Source of the DNA: Anagrus nilaparvatae | Taxonomy: Eukaryota > Arthropoda > Insecta > Hymenoptera > Mymaridae | DNA: 64,000 nucleotides | Direction of reading: 5' to 3' | Assembly: GCA_022575985.1 (NCBI GenBank) | Contig: JAKSXM010000040.1 | Span: forward strand, 13,286,001-13,350,000 | Part shown: piece after piece, positions 1 to 11,307 of the stretch | How positions within the stretch are numbered: the stretch's first letter is position 1 | How the letters are laid out: each line of letters opens with the position of its first letter | Made by a program: the position numbers and the translations under genes | Notes under the pieces: model-generated | Databases searched by the model: none | Seen by the model: the letters and a program-made list of their open reading frames with translations, nothing else | What the model was told of the DNA's origin: nothing

Positions 1-735
1 TAATCGTGGGTAGTTTTAGCCAATTTAAAGGTGATATTATAATTAATTATGAAAAGGAAGTCAACTTTCTTGATTTGTGACCAAAAAAATCCGTATTGTA
101 CAAATCTGAGCACTCAAAGTGCGAATATGTAACAAAAACCCCTTTTTGGGGGTAGTTTTGAAAATTTAAGGGTGAAGTTCCCAATTGTCTATAAAATGAC
201 CCCGATTTTTGAGCTCAGCGACCCAAAAAACTTATAGTAGAGCAAATCTGGTGTCAGTGAAAATACAACGAAACCCGTATTTTGACAGGAGTAGGAGTGG
301 TTTTTATGGTCTAAAGGGGTGAAAAACAAAATGAAAAAATTCTCTTGTCATTTTTTCCAAAAATACAAGCCTTTAGTTGTAATATGCCGCAAACCGCATG
401 AGAATCGGTCGAAATCTCGATCCAATATTATTTTTTTCCTCTTTTTTTTCTAAATCACTGTGCGATCCCCTTGAAAGTTTAGATGGATACGTAAAAAATA
501 AACCCGAATCGAATGAAATTCTTTCTGATAAAAAATTTGATAAAAATTTGTTTCTTAAAAATTCAGTTTTTTTAACAAAAAAAATTTTTGTCGTTATCAA
601 TCGAAATAAAACCTAGCCTATGTTTTGACCCGTAATTTTTTCCATCTTTTGCCGTAATCCCGATGTCTGTAGCTTTTATCGTGTTCTGGTTTATCGCGTT
701 CGGACAGAGATAGATATAGATATAGATATAGATTG
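1..735 (-). repeat. Dispersed repeat copy (Helitron-like non-autonomous family)
   Basis: The stretch from about 400 to 720 closely matches parts of 34,210-34,560 and 34,970-35,330: the same run of 'gatacgtaaaaaata', 'gaatcgaatgaaattctttt' and 'aacctagcctatgttt', ending in a GATATA-rich tail. At 33,793 and 35,771 related copies begin with a Helitron-type 3' end on the minus strand, so this is probably a truncated minus-strand copy. Short open frames at 373-616 are by-products of the repeat and show no protein signature. Confidence 0.55.
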
Positions 736-1039
736 TGTATTTTTAGGGTCAATTCAAATTTTTCATTAAATACGTGCAGTGTGTAATTATATACATTAGA
801 GTGTGTCTAATTTTTTTTTTCGATATTTTTTGGCTCCCCCCATTTTTTTCGAATGTTTAGGTAATAAAAAATCCCCAGCTCCAAGGATTTGGATTTTCTA
901 TTTTTATAACCCGTGCTAACGAACACTTGAAGTTTCCCATTTAAATAACATGGAAATTATGAGTTTTTGGGTATACAAATTTTTGCAAAATCCAAAAAGC
1001 GCTTTAAAAAGCTGATTTTTACTGAAAACATACTTTTAC

Positions 1040-1330
1040 ATGTTGTAAAGACATGCAAACAGCCCTGAATTCATTCCAAAGGGAATTTTAGGGTTAGAAA
1101 CGCAAATTTACATGTTGGCTCAATCTTATAAAACAGGGTTTTTTGGTGATTTTCGATAAAACGCTATGACCTCAAAAATGAACCAAAATACTTCTGGTTA
1201 GTTTACTTTTTTTGGAGTAAATGTCACCTTTCTAATGCCGTAAACTGCGTTTTTTTATCACTAATACTCTCAGCACTATAGTCTATTAACCAACTAGTAA
1301 TTTTCGACTAAAAATAACCAATTTTTGAAT
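1040..1330 (-). repeat. Dispersed repeat block, copy 1
   Basis: The reverse complement matches 49,470-49,700 and 56,960-57,210. Shared elements are a 'gataaaaa..cggttta' core, a short spacer ending 'acttac/acttat', and a stretch reading like 'caaaacgcta..acctcaaaaatgaaccaaaata' in this orientation. It is noncoding. Copies occur in both orientations relative to the neighbouring ~155-bp tandem repeat, which suggests it may be the end of a larger inverted-repeat element. Confidence 0.6.
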
Positions 1331-1448
1331 TTTTTGGTTCCTTATAGAGGAACCATTGTGATCGTTCAAATATTTTTTTTTGATTTTTTGGCATATAAGC
1401 ACGTTTTGAGACCTCAGGAAGCTAAAAAACCAGTTTTTAAAAAAAGTC

Positions 1449-1504
1449 TGTATGTGTGTGTGTGTGTGTGTGTGTCTGTGTGTGTGTGTATGTGTGTATT
1501 TATG
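1449..1504. repeat. (TG)n microsatellite
   Basis: A run of TG dinucleotides with a few interruptions (TCTG, TATG). It explains the apparent Thr-His and Val-Cys repeat proteins read on both strands, which are not genes. Confidence 0.95.
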
Positions 1505-1594
1505 TAATCGGTGATATTTCACAAACATTATGGAATTAAGTCCTAATTTTTTTTTCAAAAATTTTTTCACCAAAAAAGCTCGAGGTACTTTTTT

Positions 1595-2400
1595 TTTTTT
1601 AATTTGGATATAATACCTCATTTATTTTCACAAAAGTACTTATATTTGAAAGTATGGTTTTTACATGATATCTCGAATCGGATACTTAATTTTCTGAAAA
1701 TTTTTTTCCGAAAATTTTTTTCACAAAAAAAATACAAAAAATACCAATTTCTTTTTTCTTTTTGGACGTAGTACCTAATTTATTTCCATGGAAGTACTAG
1801 TTTTAAGAACCTTGTTTATTGTTATTTTTTGGATCTGATACTTAGTTTTTTCAAAATTTTTTTCTCAAGATTAAAAAAAAAAGAAAAATAAAAAAAACTG
1901 CAATATTTTTTTTTTTTTTTGGTGTAACACCTCATTTAATTCTATGAAAGTACTAGTATCTGAAAATATTGTAACTAGTGATACTTCAAAACCATTATCG
2001 AATTAAGACCTATTTTTTTTTCCAAACATTTTTTTATCAAAAAATTTCAAACTCCTTTTTTTTTTAATTTGGATGTAATACCTCATTTATTTCCATGAAA
2101 TTACTTATATTTGAAAGTGTGGTATTCACATGAAATCTCGAATCGGATACTTAATTTTCTGAAATTTTTTTTTTCCTAAATTTTTTTTCACAAAAAAATA
2201 CAAAAAATACCAATTTTTTTCTTCTTTTTGGACGTAGTACATAATTTATTTCCATAGAAGTACTATTTTTAAGAATCTTGTATAGTAATTTTTTGAATCT
2301 GATACTTAATTTTTTCAAAATTTTTATTGTCAAAATTTAAAAAAAAATAAAAAAATAAAAAAAACTACAATATATTTTTTTGTGTAATACCTCATTTAAT
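1595..2400 (+). repeat. ~155-bp tandem repeat, about six units
   Basis: The phrase 'gtaRtacctaatttatttc' followed by 'atgaaagtacta' recurs at about 1,609, 1,769, 1,921, 2,073, 2,235 and 2,382, spaced 147-162 bp. Each unit continues with a 'gatctgatacttaatttttt' phrase and poly-T/poly-A runs. The same unit recurs in 16,420-17,080 and, as single copies, near 10,470 (inverted), 14,770, 49,050 and 58,500. It is satellite-like and noncoding. Confidence 0.75.
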
Positions 2401-4379
2401 TCGGTATTACGTGAACGGCAGACTATATAATATTATATAAACAAACAATGGCCCGACATTGAAAAAATATCTATCCGTTTTTATAATAAACATTATAAAT
2501 AAAATTAGAATTATTAAAATTAAATTTAAAAATTATAAATAAAAAAAGAAAATAAGTGATTGTTTTATCTGCAAGTTCTTTTATGTATCTATTATACTGC
2601 AGTAAATTATTCTCGTATGAATTATATATTATTGACTTACTCCATTCTAGCAATCTAACCTCAAATAAATATAATAACATTAAAAAAAAGTTATTGTTTT
2701 TGAAAATTTTCAAAAATTTAAATAATAATTACGTGAACCGTTATATAGTTTACAATACAGCATAAAGTGTAACTGTTAGTTGACAAGAGTTTTACCATCA
2801 GTACTTTCTAGAAAACTAATGTTGGTTGATACATCAAGTATATTAAATTTCCATCTTATTTTGAAAATTTCAAAGGTGAGAAAACAAATTTTTTTATATG
2901 AATTAAAATTAAAATTTTTAAAAACTCTAGGGATAATTTATAGAGAAATCAGCAGATAGTTCTAGTGTAATTGGTAAATTTTTTTCATCGTTTCTTGATG
3001 ATACCCAAAAATTTTGATCACATTAGAACCTGAAACAATTAGTCGTCAAAGTGAAGCTAGAGAAAGGTAAATAATTTTGTAAACTAAGAGCCTCAACTTG
3101 AATGATTGCACTATTATAAATAATATAAATTAATTTAAGAACATTTATGTAAATCTATTGATAAAACAATGATTTTTAATTAAGTCATCAAAGTTTTTGT
3201 AAATGAGTCGCTTGTATTCTTTCATATGGTTAATAATAATTTAATTAGAAAATAAATTTTATTGGAAGCAGCGCTTACAACCAATTAAATATTCTTAAAA
3301 TCTGATAAAGACAAAGGAATTTTTCAATATGAAGACAAATACAATTAAGATACTGATTGCTAAATTATTATTTGAATGCCTTAGGAAATGTCAGATATGT
3401 TGATGGTACTTTGCTTTATTTGCCAATAAAGCTTCTGAACGATGTATGATTTTAAAAATACTATTATTCATTAACGGTCTTTTACGTTTTTTATTTAATA
3501 AAGAAAGTAATAACAACGTTATTTTTACAGTATACTATTTTTTAACGCATCCGCATGATTAATTTATAGTTACTCTAACAATAATTTGAAAAAAAGCAGA
3601 ACTTAAAAAATAATATATTTCTTTGTAACTAACAATTGTAAGTCCTGAAGGTTTTGAGCCACGTTTGTGTAGGCATACATGATTTTAATCCAACATATAC
3701 TTTTTCAAAACTGAAAAAATAATAGTTGAAGACTGTTTCTGGGTGTTTCAAGCGTGCTGATTATTTCTGGAGTTTGAATTCTCTATTGGGCATTAATAGT
3801 TTAAAAAATAAATTGAACGAGATTATTGAAAATTTTATGAAGAAAGTTTTTAACTAAAGTTGAAAAGAGTTTACTATCTTTTTTAAATAATGTAATAAAA
3901 AGAATTTAAAAGAATAAAATATTATGTGTTTAAACATAACCTTTTCACCTTTTCTGTATAATTTAAAATTTTATAAGTAATTTATAAGTTTTGTATTTTA
4001 TTTTATTTAATCATTTATAAAAACTTATAAGTGGTTTGTGGAAACACAAACAAAACGCATGAAACGTGTTTACTTATGTCTGAGCATATACACACAAAAG
4101 AAAATAAAATTTCCTATTTTTATAATTTGTAAATATCATTTTTATTAAATATTAAGATTCTAAACCCAGGATATTCTGATTTGCTAAACTCGGATTATTT
4201 TAAGTCCTATTTTACACTCTCCTTCTAAAAAGGACAAAATTGACCTCTTCTCTTAAATAAGAAAAATTTGACCCCCCTTAATTTTCAAGTTATGAAGTAT
4301 CCCTTCCCTATAAATATGTTCCATGTTAAAATATTTGTTTTATCGAAGGATATGGTTAGAAACTTGGTATTTAAATATT
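2401..4379. other. No gene seen; AT-rich spacer
   Basis: Very AT-rich sequence with only short open frames (2,471-2,765, both strands) that are low-complexity Asn/Ile/Lys/Leu and match no family I know. I see no tandem repeat, inverted repeat or RNA gene here. Confidence 0.6.
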
Positions 4380-5138
4380 AAAAAAAAATATTAAAATTAA
4401 TATTAGAATACAAAATAAAAGATTAGATGAAGAATTCAAAATTAATGAAAATATTAAAGCTAAGAATAGAATACAAAATAAAAGATTAGATGAGGAATTC
4501 GAAAAGAAATTTTGTCGATAATATAACTAAGAACATAAATAACAATGATGATTATGAGCAAAGTGTTTTATTAAAAAATTTTATCGATGATAGAAAAAAA
4601 GGTCCTGATATTCAATGCATTTATTGTTTAGGTTTATTTTTTGATCATTCAGTATCATTATTTGATATCAATAAAGCCATTATTAAACTCTCTACTTTTA
4701 AAAATTTTGATATAAATGATTTTTTAAGTAAAGTGAAAAATTCTAAGTCTACATATGTATGTACAACATGTAAAAATATATTTATTTAGGAAGAGTGCCT
4801 AAGATGGCTGTAAATGATGAATATTTGAAATTTCCTGAAGTAACGGATTTTGTAAAAGATTTATCTCCTTTGGAAGAAAGAATGGTGGCACCAATTATAC
4901 CTTTTGCTCAAATAAGACCATTATTGCCTTATGCCTTAAACCCACAGTTATCTTTAAAAGGCAGTATTGTGAATATCAATGTTGATGTTAATGATATGAT
5001 TAAAATTCTACCTAGAAAATTCGATGAGTTATCAACTGTTCAAATACAGTTAAAAAGGCACATTGAACATAGGTCTAATTATATGCATGAAACTATACAA
5101 CCATCAAAAATTTGTAAAGCCTTGAAATATTTAATTAA
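4380..5138 (+). pseudogene. Helitron-encoded protein, N-terminal part (broken)
   Basis: Two overlapping-frame pieces (4,490-4,789 and 4,795-5,138) resemble the N-terminal region of animal Helitron Rep/helicase proteins. They contain a C-x2-C pair (CIYCLG), a second pair (CTTCKN), and then the conserved block with DEYLKFPEV, LSPLEERMVAPIIPFAQIRPL and GSIVNINVDV typical of the DUF6570 region. A stop and frame change at about 4,787-4,795 separate the pieces. A 39-bp phrase at 4,400-4,437 is duplicated at 4,462-4,500. The reading frame resumes after the 722-bp insertion at 5,139. A functional Helitron protein also needs a Rep nuclease with two His and two Tyr, which is absent, so this is a dead copy. 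Confidence 0.75.
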
Positions 5139-5860
5139 GGTAAGTTTCTACTTGGCGCGCTCGGTTTTTAAGCAAAATTGGAAAATTAGTTTACGGGAAA
5201 ACGGGAAGAGAAAAATTTTTTGGGGTGAAATAAAGGAACTAATAAAGTAGATGAAAAAATTTTTTTAAATTAATTTTTATAATTTTTAATGCAGTAAAAT
5301 TTAATGTAAAGTTTACGTATTTTTGCCGGAAGAGCTGCTGGTACCAGTGGTAACTTAAAATCACCTGGTCCGATTGACTCCAAATTTAGTCTACATACTT
5401 ACCAAATGTGTAGTTTTCGTGTGAACTAAAATTTTTAATTTTGTCAAAAAATAAAAAAAGTTATAAGGATTTTAAAAAAAATCTCGAAAAAAGTGATTTC
5501 TTTTTTTATATTTTGTGCAAAAAAATATAGAAAAAATCAAAATTTTTGCAATCTTTTAGTTCACACGAATACTATACATTTGGTAAGTAGGCGAACCAAA
5601 TTTGGAGTCGATCGGACCAGGTGATTTTGAGTTATCACTGGTACCAGGTGCTATAAAGTAGTTTCGAGAAAAACGCGTTTAAAGTTTTAAAAATATATGA
5701 ATTGAAGTGCGGGGCGCTTTATAAAAGGGGATTAAAATTATATACAAAATATTTAGATCTGTATAAAATTTTTTTAAAAATATTCTTCAATACTTTTACT
5801 ACAGAAAAAAAAATTAAAAAAATTCTGATGGGAAAATTTTTCACCAAGTAGAAACTTACC
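5139..5860. mobile_element. TTAA-flanked inverted-repeat element inside the Helitron gene
   Basis: The sequence has perfect 17-bp terminal inverted repeats, GGTAAGTTTCTACTTGG at 5,139-5,155 and its reverse complement at 5,844-5,860. TTAA lies directly outside both ends (5,135-5,138 and 5,861-5,864), the target duplication made by piggyBac-type transposases. Reading across with one TTAA removed rejoins the Helitron frame exactly (...KYLIK then TPLYVE...), which proves insertion into a coding sequence. It encodes no transposase, so it is non-autonomous. The TIR happens to start with GGTAAGT, a splice-donor-like sequence. Confidence 0.9.
5341..5646. repeat. Internal palindrome of the TTAA element
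   Basis: Left arm 5,341-5,430 (from 'gtaccagtggtaactt' to 'gtgtgaactaaaa') is the near-perfect inverse of 5,554-5,646 ('ttttagttcacacgaa' to 'tatcactggtac'), with an A/T-rich loop of about 120 bp. It is separate from the 17-bp outer TIRs and may be a second hairpin element nested within the first, or part of its fold-back design. Confidence 0.8.
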
Positions 5861-5864
5861 TTAA

Positions 5865-6445
5865 AACACCTTTGTATGTTGAAAATAATATTAAGGTTGA
5901 TGATAGTTTTTTCAATAGTTATGAATTTAATCATGATGAGAATGTAGATTTTATTGTTGATCCAGAAGATGATTTTTTGCACATATGTCTTCTTTTGCAT
6001 TATATGTTTTCGATAAATCTGTAGGAATTAATAATGAAAAAATTAAAGTATTATTACTTTCTTATACTGGAATGGCTTCCTTTCTTATTGGAGGTATAAC
6101 TTTGCACATAGAATTTCAGTTACCGATTGATAGGTTCGTTGGTAAAATGAAGGATCTAAATGCAAATATTGCAAATTCGCTTAGAGAAATGTATTCGGAT
6201 TTATAAGTTATAATAATAGATGAATTTTCAATGCTTGGAAGTCGTACTTTTTCGAGAATTGATAATTGATACAAGACTTCGTCAGATAACTGGAAATAAT
6301 CAAATGTTTGGAGGTGTATCTGTAATATTAGTAGGAGATTTGAATCAGTTACCATCTGTAATAAATAAGCCAATATATATGCCAATTAGTTTTAAAAATT
6401 TGGAAATGTTTGCAGGTATAATTTTTTTAAATTTAAATCAATAAA
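5865..6445 (+). pseudogene. Helitron protein remnant: DUF6570 tail fused to PIF1 helicase
   Basis: After the insertion the frame continues through TPLYVE and a Asp/Glu-rich stretch to about 5,985. It then jumps directly into a PIF1-family helicase: VLLLSYTGMASFLIGG (region just after the P-loop), the Walker-B-like phrase VIIIDEFSML at about 6,209-6,238, and GGVSVILVGDLNQLPSV at 6,311-6,360. The Rep nuclease and helicase N terminus are missing, so there is a large internal deletion. There is an in-frame TAA at 6,204-6,206 and a frameshift near 6,265. Homology fades after 6,445. Non-functional. Confidence 0.8.
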
Positions 6446-6659
6446 ATTTTTCAAAATTTATCAAACGAATGCTTGTAAAGTAATTGATTACCAATATGAA
6501 ACGAATTATTCATTTTTTGAAAATTTTAGAAATGAGGCAAAAAGTTATCTTAAAGAATTTAACTTTTCATAATTAAAATCAAAGTTTTATATAAGCAATA
6601 TTCTAATTTCATATGCAATAGTGAAAAATTCGTTTGATAAGTGCTCATTAATTAATTGA

Positions 6660-6933
6660 TAATAAAAGGCAAAAGTGTGAAACAACGTCACATGTACAGC
6701 AAACATACATATAAATATAAACATTGCACTTTTCATACAATATCACAAGTACTCATATTCTACAAAAGATCGCTGTCGACCTAAACATCTGCCGCTGCTG
6801 CACCAGTTCAATCATGAATAAATTGGTAGTATACATCTATGTATTTAATGCATTTATGCATCTAGATTAACTACACATATACTCACATATACATACTCAT
6901 CATTGTTGTTATATTTGTTTCGGCGGGCTCAAA
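6660..6933 (+). other. Probable 5' leader of the PHD-finger non-LTR retrotransposon
   Basis: The composition changes from AT-rich spacer to a mixed sequence containing ATG-poor leader just upstream of the ORF1 start at 6,934. I cannot place the exact 5' end, and no target duplication was identified because the 3' end of this element is missing. Confidence 0.35.
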
Positions 6934-7682
6934 ATGGCAACATCACAAAAAAATATCTGTATTATCTGCCGTAAGCCAGAGATAAATTATTATCCTCTCT
7001 ACAACTGTTCTACCTGTGGTGACTTTGTACACAGGATATGTGCCTCAACGTCATCTGGTAGCCAAGTACTTAACTGTAGACAATGCATGCCGAAAGATAA
7101 CAATAATGATAATAAAGTTAAGCAAGTGGGCTATAGCTCCGCCCCTAAGGGGAAGGCTCTCATGATCAATAAGAACACGCCTTCAACTAACAATAATAGT
7201 AGCTCTCATCAAGCTCGCCTGTCTTACTCTGCCGCATTAAAAAGCAGGCGCTCTACATCGCAATCTAAGAACGTACGAAGATCAAACCCTGCAAGTAATA
7301 ATAATATTCAGGTAACTCTATGTAAAAGTAACAAAGATATATGCACGCTTCCATAACACTCAGATTTAGAACGACAAATTGATTCTATTAGAAATAGTAT
7401 ACATGAAATCAATATAAAATTTACAAATAATGATACCATGGTGAATTAAACAAGAGAACCTACGGCTGACTCAGCTTGTACATAACTTGCAAAACTTATT
7501 GAATCTTCCTACTTCAACAACAGTTTTACCAGCTACTTCAAATAGGCAAACGTCTCACTCTGTCATTAACACAAAGATGCTACCTGCCAATACTTTAAAC
7601 AATCCAAAATTGACAACAAATCATACGAGATGGCATACTTCCTGCAGCAGTACTCAAACAAAAAAGCTTGAAAACAGTAATA
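6934..7682 (+). pseudogene. Non-LTR retrotransposon ORF1, 5' part with PHD-like zinc finger
   Basis: A 140-residue open frame begins with a cysteine/histidine cluster, CIIC at residues ~10-13, CSTC, HRIC and CRQC at ~51-54. The spacing (C-x2-C...C-x2-C-x4-H-x2-C...C-x2-C) is that of the PHD/RING-like finger found in ORF1 of CR1/jockey-type LINEs. It is followed by a Ser/Asn-rich linker. The frame then has stops, for example at 7,354-7,356 and 7,447-7,449, but coding flavour continues: a coiled-coil-like segment with SDLERQIDSI, then a Thr/Asn-rich stretch up to the insertion at 7,683. Coding continues at 20,281 and again at 26,119. Start chosen as the first Met before the finger. Confidence 0.7.
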
Positions 7683-8412
7683 CTGTGTGACAATTATTTC
7701 ATGACTGGTGTTTGGTAGGCTATAATTTTGGTTCTAATAAATATTTTTTGACTAAACTTGGCATGAATCATCAGTAGGGTTGTAGAAATGAAATGAAAAA
7801 AGAAATTTAAAAAAAAATTAATTATTTTAGGAAATAAAAATTTTATTTTAGCGAAAAATGAATGAATAAAAAATTTTTTTGTTGAAATATGAAATTAAAC
7901 TCTTTAGAAAGCTATATTGCTAGTAAAAGTTGATAAATAAATAAAATTATAAGTAATATTAAAAATTAGAAATAAAATTAATTTATAAAATTTAAAAACA
8001 AGTAGACATTTTGAAATATCGGACTCCAACTTCAGGTATCGTTTTTTTGATGAGTTTAAGAACACAATAACCTATGATTATTTTATGTTGGTACCAATGC
8101 GGTAAAAAAAAAGCTATAGTTTAGTATAGAATAATATATGGAAGACGGTAAATAAACAATAATAAACAGTTAAATAAAATGCAATAATTATTGAAACAGT
8201 TAAAAAAAAAGTAATTAGTTAAAATATCAATAATTATTAATTAAAGGGTGATTAAATAATAATAAAATAAAATTTAATAATTTTATTCATATAATACCCA
8301 TATGAGTATTTGGAGTTTATTATTATTATTTTTTTTAATAACAAGATACGCATTATAATAAATACTTATGTAATTTATATAATTTTTCAGAAAGTTTAAA
8401 TATTTTATTTTA

Positions 8413-8512
8413 TTTAATAATGCGGTTATCCCAATTTCGCCAATTATTAATTGATTTGCAAAGTATTCCTGAAGAAATGCAAAATCAAACCAAAAATGTT
8501 TCAGCCACAAAA
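8413..8512 (+). pseudogene. Exon-like segment, unknown protein (left arm)
   Basis: A short open frame starting ATG CGG TTA (MRLSQFRQLLIDLQSIPEEM...) ends in a splice-donor-like AAAG|GTAAAA. About 70 bp later a pyrimidine-rich tract and TTTACAG acceptor occur (8,580-8,586). It resembles an exon-intron junction of a host gene carried by the element. Downstream of the acceptor the frame meets a stop quickly. I do not recognise the protein. The right arm carries the same exon at about 19,449-19,548 on the minus strand. Confidence 0.4.
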
Positions 8513-8748
8513 GGTAAAATTAAATAATTTCTTATTAATTCACTATAAATTAATTGCTAAAATTAATTTACTTTTTTCTTTACAGTAAAACCAGCTGAAT
8601 TATCATAATTATTATTATAAGCGTAGTATTAATGATAACATTTCATCTGACAAAGCTGTGAACAATAATGAAACCATGAACGGTTCTACAATTAACCTGG
8701 GAAATGACATAGTCACAGGAATCAGAAAAGGGAGGTATTACATACAAA

Positions 8749-8990
8749 ATGGCAAAAAATAAGGGAATTGTTGTAAAGAGAAAGTGTGAATTAAGAAATA
8801 GAACTGAATATACTGAATATGCTAAAAACCAACCGTGGCTCATTCCTCGTTCTTGTGGAGATATTTGTTGTAAATTTTTACAAACAAAATGTGGAAACAT
8901 ATGTGTTTTGCTTTGTCATCTTGGGCCTTATTCTCCATGTCCAAAAATGATATTCGTTGAATGTTAGTGCAGGAAAATACCTCCATCCAA
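8749..8990 (+). pseudogene. NF-X1-type zinc-finger-like fragment (left arm)
   Basis: The open frame contains IPRSCGDIC...CGNICVLLCHLGPYSPCPKM, the Cys/His order and the PRSCG-x-IC, LLCH-x-GP and CPxCPK-like phrases of NF-X1/NFXL1 transcription-factor zinc fingers. The expected Cys of the 'GPCPPCPK' motif is Tyr here. The frame ends at 8,967, but a further Cys-Arg continues in another frame, so it is degenerate. No complete gene surrounds it. The same fragment lies inverted at 18,993-19,211. It is likely a captured piece of a host gene. Confidence 0.55.
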
Positions 8991-9569
8991 AAAAGTTTAT
9001 TAAAAATTTTCACTTTGTGAAGAGAATACAAACATCTATTATGATAACTCTGCAATCAGTCACAACTCTACCAGTATTAGCAACACCTAATTTTAACTTT
9101 TCTTTTCCTGATACAAGTAGTACAGCTGAATATGAAAATAAAAAAACAAATCACGAAAAAGAGAATCAATTTTTACTGAATGAATTAAAAGATTTTGAAA
9201 ATATGCTTATAAAAGACAGTGAACTCTATGACGTAAAGTTAATTTTAGGAGATCAAGGAATTTCAGCTCATAAATTTATATTAGCATCAAGAAGTCCAAG
9301 ATTTCATGACATATTTACAAAAGATAAAAATGTTCCAGTGATTGCAGCCAGTGATGTTGATTTTAACAAAATGGAAATTTTGTTATACTGAAAAGTTAAA
9401 TTCTGAAAATGTTTATTCTGTATCATTAGCGGCAAACAAGTATGTAATTAATGGATTGAAGGTAACGTGTCAAGATATTTTATTACAGTACTTAAATATC
9501 AACATTGTGATTGATAATTTGATATTAGCAGATTCTTGTTGCTTGGATAAGTTAAAAGTAGTTCTCTAG
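8957..9569 (+). pseudogene. BTB/POZ-BACK domain fragment (left arm)
   Basis: Frame 1 (8,957-9,391) ends with LIKDSELYDVKLILGDQGISAHKFILASRSPRFHDIF, a clear BTB/POZ core (DV.L..g...i.aHKfILasRS..F). Frame 2 (9,342-9,569) continues with YTEKLNSENVYSVSLAANKYVINGLKVTCQDIL, the end of BTB and start of BACK as in speckle-type or RCBTB-like proteins. The two frames join through a frameshift near 9,385, where a TGA falls in frame 1. BTB-BACK proteins usually act as dimerising adaptors for cullin-3 ligases. This copy is broken and lacks a partner domain such as MATH or Kelch. Confidence 0.8.
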
Positions 9570-10100
9570 AATTGATCGTTCAAAATAAATCTACTTACAA
9601 TAAAAGTGATTTAAAAAAATTGTTTATTGCAAATGGAGTGTTGTTAGTAGAGCTTGTTTATAAAATGGCTAATTCTTTGTAAAATAAAATATGTAGTTTC
9701 ATAATTTTTTTTTTTTTTTTTTTTTAATTATTTATTTTTAAGTGCAGACTTAATTTTTCACATTTTAAACATGCTAAATGTATTGTTAATATAATTAAAA
9801 TATTTGAAAAATGTTTATTAAATTTTTTTTTTAGTATTAAACGTTATAAAAAATTTACTTAAAAATATTATTTAAAATGTAGTTAAATTATAATTATCAA
9901 AAAAAAGTTTATCAGATAGTTTATGGTTCATTTGATGATTTATTTATTATATTTCATCCTCTAAATTATATAATATGAACACCTTATGAATAATATCCTC
10001 TATATAATATCAGTATTTGCATGAGATTTTGCAGCAATTTTCGTTAATCTAAAATGACTGTTAACATTAAATCATGAAAATTAATATACAAAAAATGGAT

Positions 10101-10439
10101 GTTAATGTATATTGAAGAAAAAAGACGCGATAAATTTCACATTTATTTTTAAAATAAACTTTTCTCACAAGTGTAAATATTCTTTAATATTACATATAAA
10201 AAAATGGCCAGCATCTCCAGCCTATAATTTAAGGTATTACATGAAAATTTGGCAAATTTTCATTCCTAGGCTTGCAATCCTGAAAAATAAACAGTAAAGT
10301 AAACAACAAATTTTTTTAAAAGTTAGAAAAACGTTACAAGTCATTAGCACTCGTTTGAGAATCGTGCCTTAACTGGAAGATACAAAATTTTATTATGATG
10401 AGCCAAAATTTAAAAAAAAATAAATTTTTATAATATAAA
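10101..10439. other. No gene seen; AT-rich inner part of the element
   Basis: AT-rich sequence between the outer and inner inverted repeats. A 61-codon frame at 10,112-10,297 has no recognisable motif. Confidence 0.5.
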
Positions 10440-10770
10440 TATTAATTTTTCTAGTATCAGATCCAAAAAATTCATATAAACGAGGTTCCTAAAACTAGTA
10501 TTCTCATAGAAATCAATTAGGTAATACGTCCAATGATAAAAAAAAATTGTTTAATTTTGTATTATTTTGTGACAAACATTTTTGGAACAAATTTATAAGT
10601 ATTAATAATAATATTTTCTAAAGAAGAATATAAAATTATAGCATAATAATAAAATATGGGTATAGGTAATCAGGGTTTTCTGAATGCTAAGCAATCAGTA
10701 TTTTCCAGAATCTTAAGCACTCAGGATTTCCTTAATGCTAAGTAACCAGTATTTTCCTGAAGCTTATTCT
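10440..10770 (+). repeat. Inner inverted repeat, left copy, with decayed 26-bp units
   Basis: Segments such as 'cagatccaaaaaattcatat', 'gaggttcctaaaactagta' and 'atgggtataggtaatcagg' are matched in inverse orientation at 16,280-16,510. From about 10,670 it contains three or four units of the 'gctaagcaatcaggattttcc' repeat seen at larger copy number at 11,310-11,875. Confidence 0.7.
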
Positions 10771-11300
10771 TACATGTTTTTTAGTCCGCCATCTTGTAAA
10801 ATTTGAAAATGTGTTAGGGCGAAAAAATTAAAAATTTCATTCATAAAAAAGATTTTCTCAACCTCGAAAATCCCCAGGTAATGTATAATGTTTCTATTTT
10901 CATGATTTTTAGTCCGCCACGTTGGAAAATTGGAAAATTGTTTTTAAAAATTTAAAATTACGCCTCCAGGTTATCAGTTTTCCCTCCTAAGGTCCATTTT
11001 CATCCCGAAGGTATTCGACGAGATAACATAAATTTCAGGGACTTCGAGTAAAGGCCATCGAATATAGCTTCGAATGATTAACGATGGCCCACACCATCGC
11101 TTTTTATTTTTGTTTTTTACTCGTTTTTCGATAACTTGGCTATACGGACGATTGTAGAATTTATAAATAAATATTTTCAACACAAACTTTGGATTGAGTC
11201 CCTCGATAATACAATAATGATCGAGTCCCTCGAGCAATAAAATCATGATCAAGTCAATTTAACGATATCTTTTACAAAAATAATTTTTCTTTAACACCGT
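10771..11300. other. No gene seen; includes inverted copy of a 'GATCGAGGGACTC' repeat
   Basis: Noncoding. Around 11,170-11,260 the sequence 'gattgagtccctcgat' is the inverse of the repeat unit found twice at 12,830-13,210 ('atcgagggactcaatcc'), consistent with the overall palindromic design. An open frame at 10,974-11,252 on the minus strand is a by-product. Confidence 0.5.
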
Positions 11301-11307
11301 AATGTAA

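Larger units (their letters stand above)
7683..10100 (+). repeat. Left arm of the giant inverted repeat
   Basis: It matches the reverse complement of about 17,690-20,278. In the coding-like part (8,640-9,600) identity looks near 99 percent: only scattered single-base changes alter the translated BTB fragment (for example T/I, D/E, M/V, Y/H). In the AT-rich inner part (9,700-10,100) the arms differ by larger insertions, with the right arm longer. Shared inner boundary text is 'cgttaatctaaaatgact' at about 10,045. Confidence 0.9.

Noticed and set aside
1286..1621. Protein-like frames rich in Thr-His or Val-Cys around 1,450-1,500
   Set aside because: They are translations of a (TG)n microsatellite on both strands.
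5135..5864. The TTAA element acting as a true introner (an intron made by a transposon)
   Set aside because: It begins with GGTAAGT but has no AG acceptor with a pyrimidine tract at its other end.
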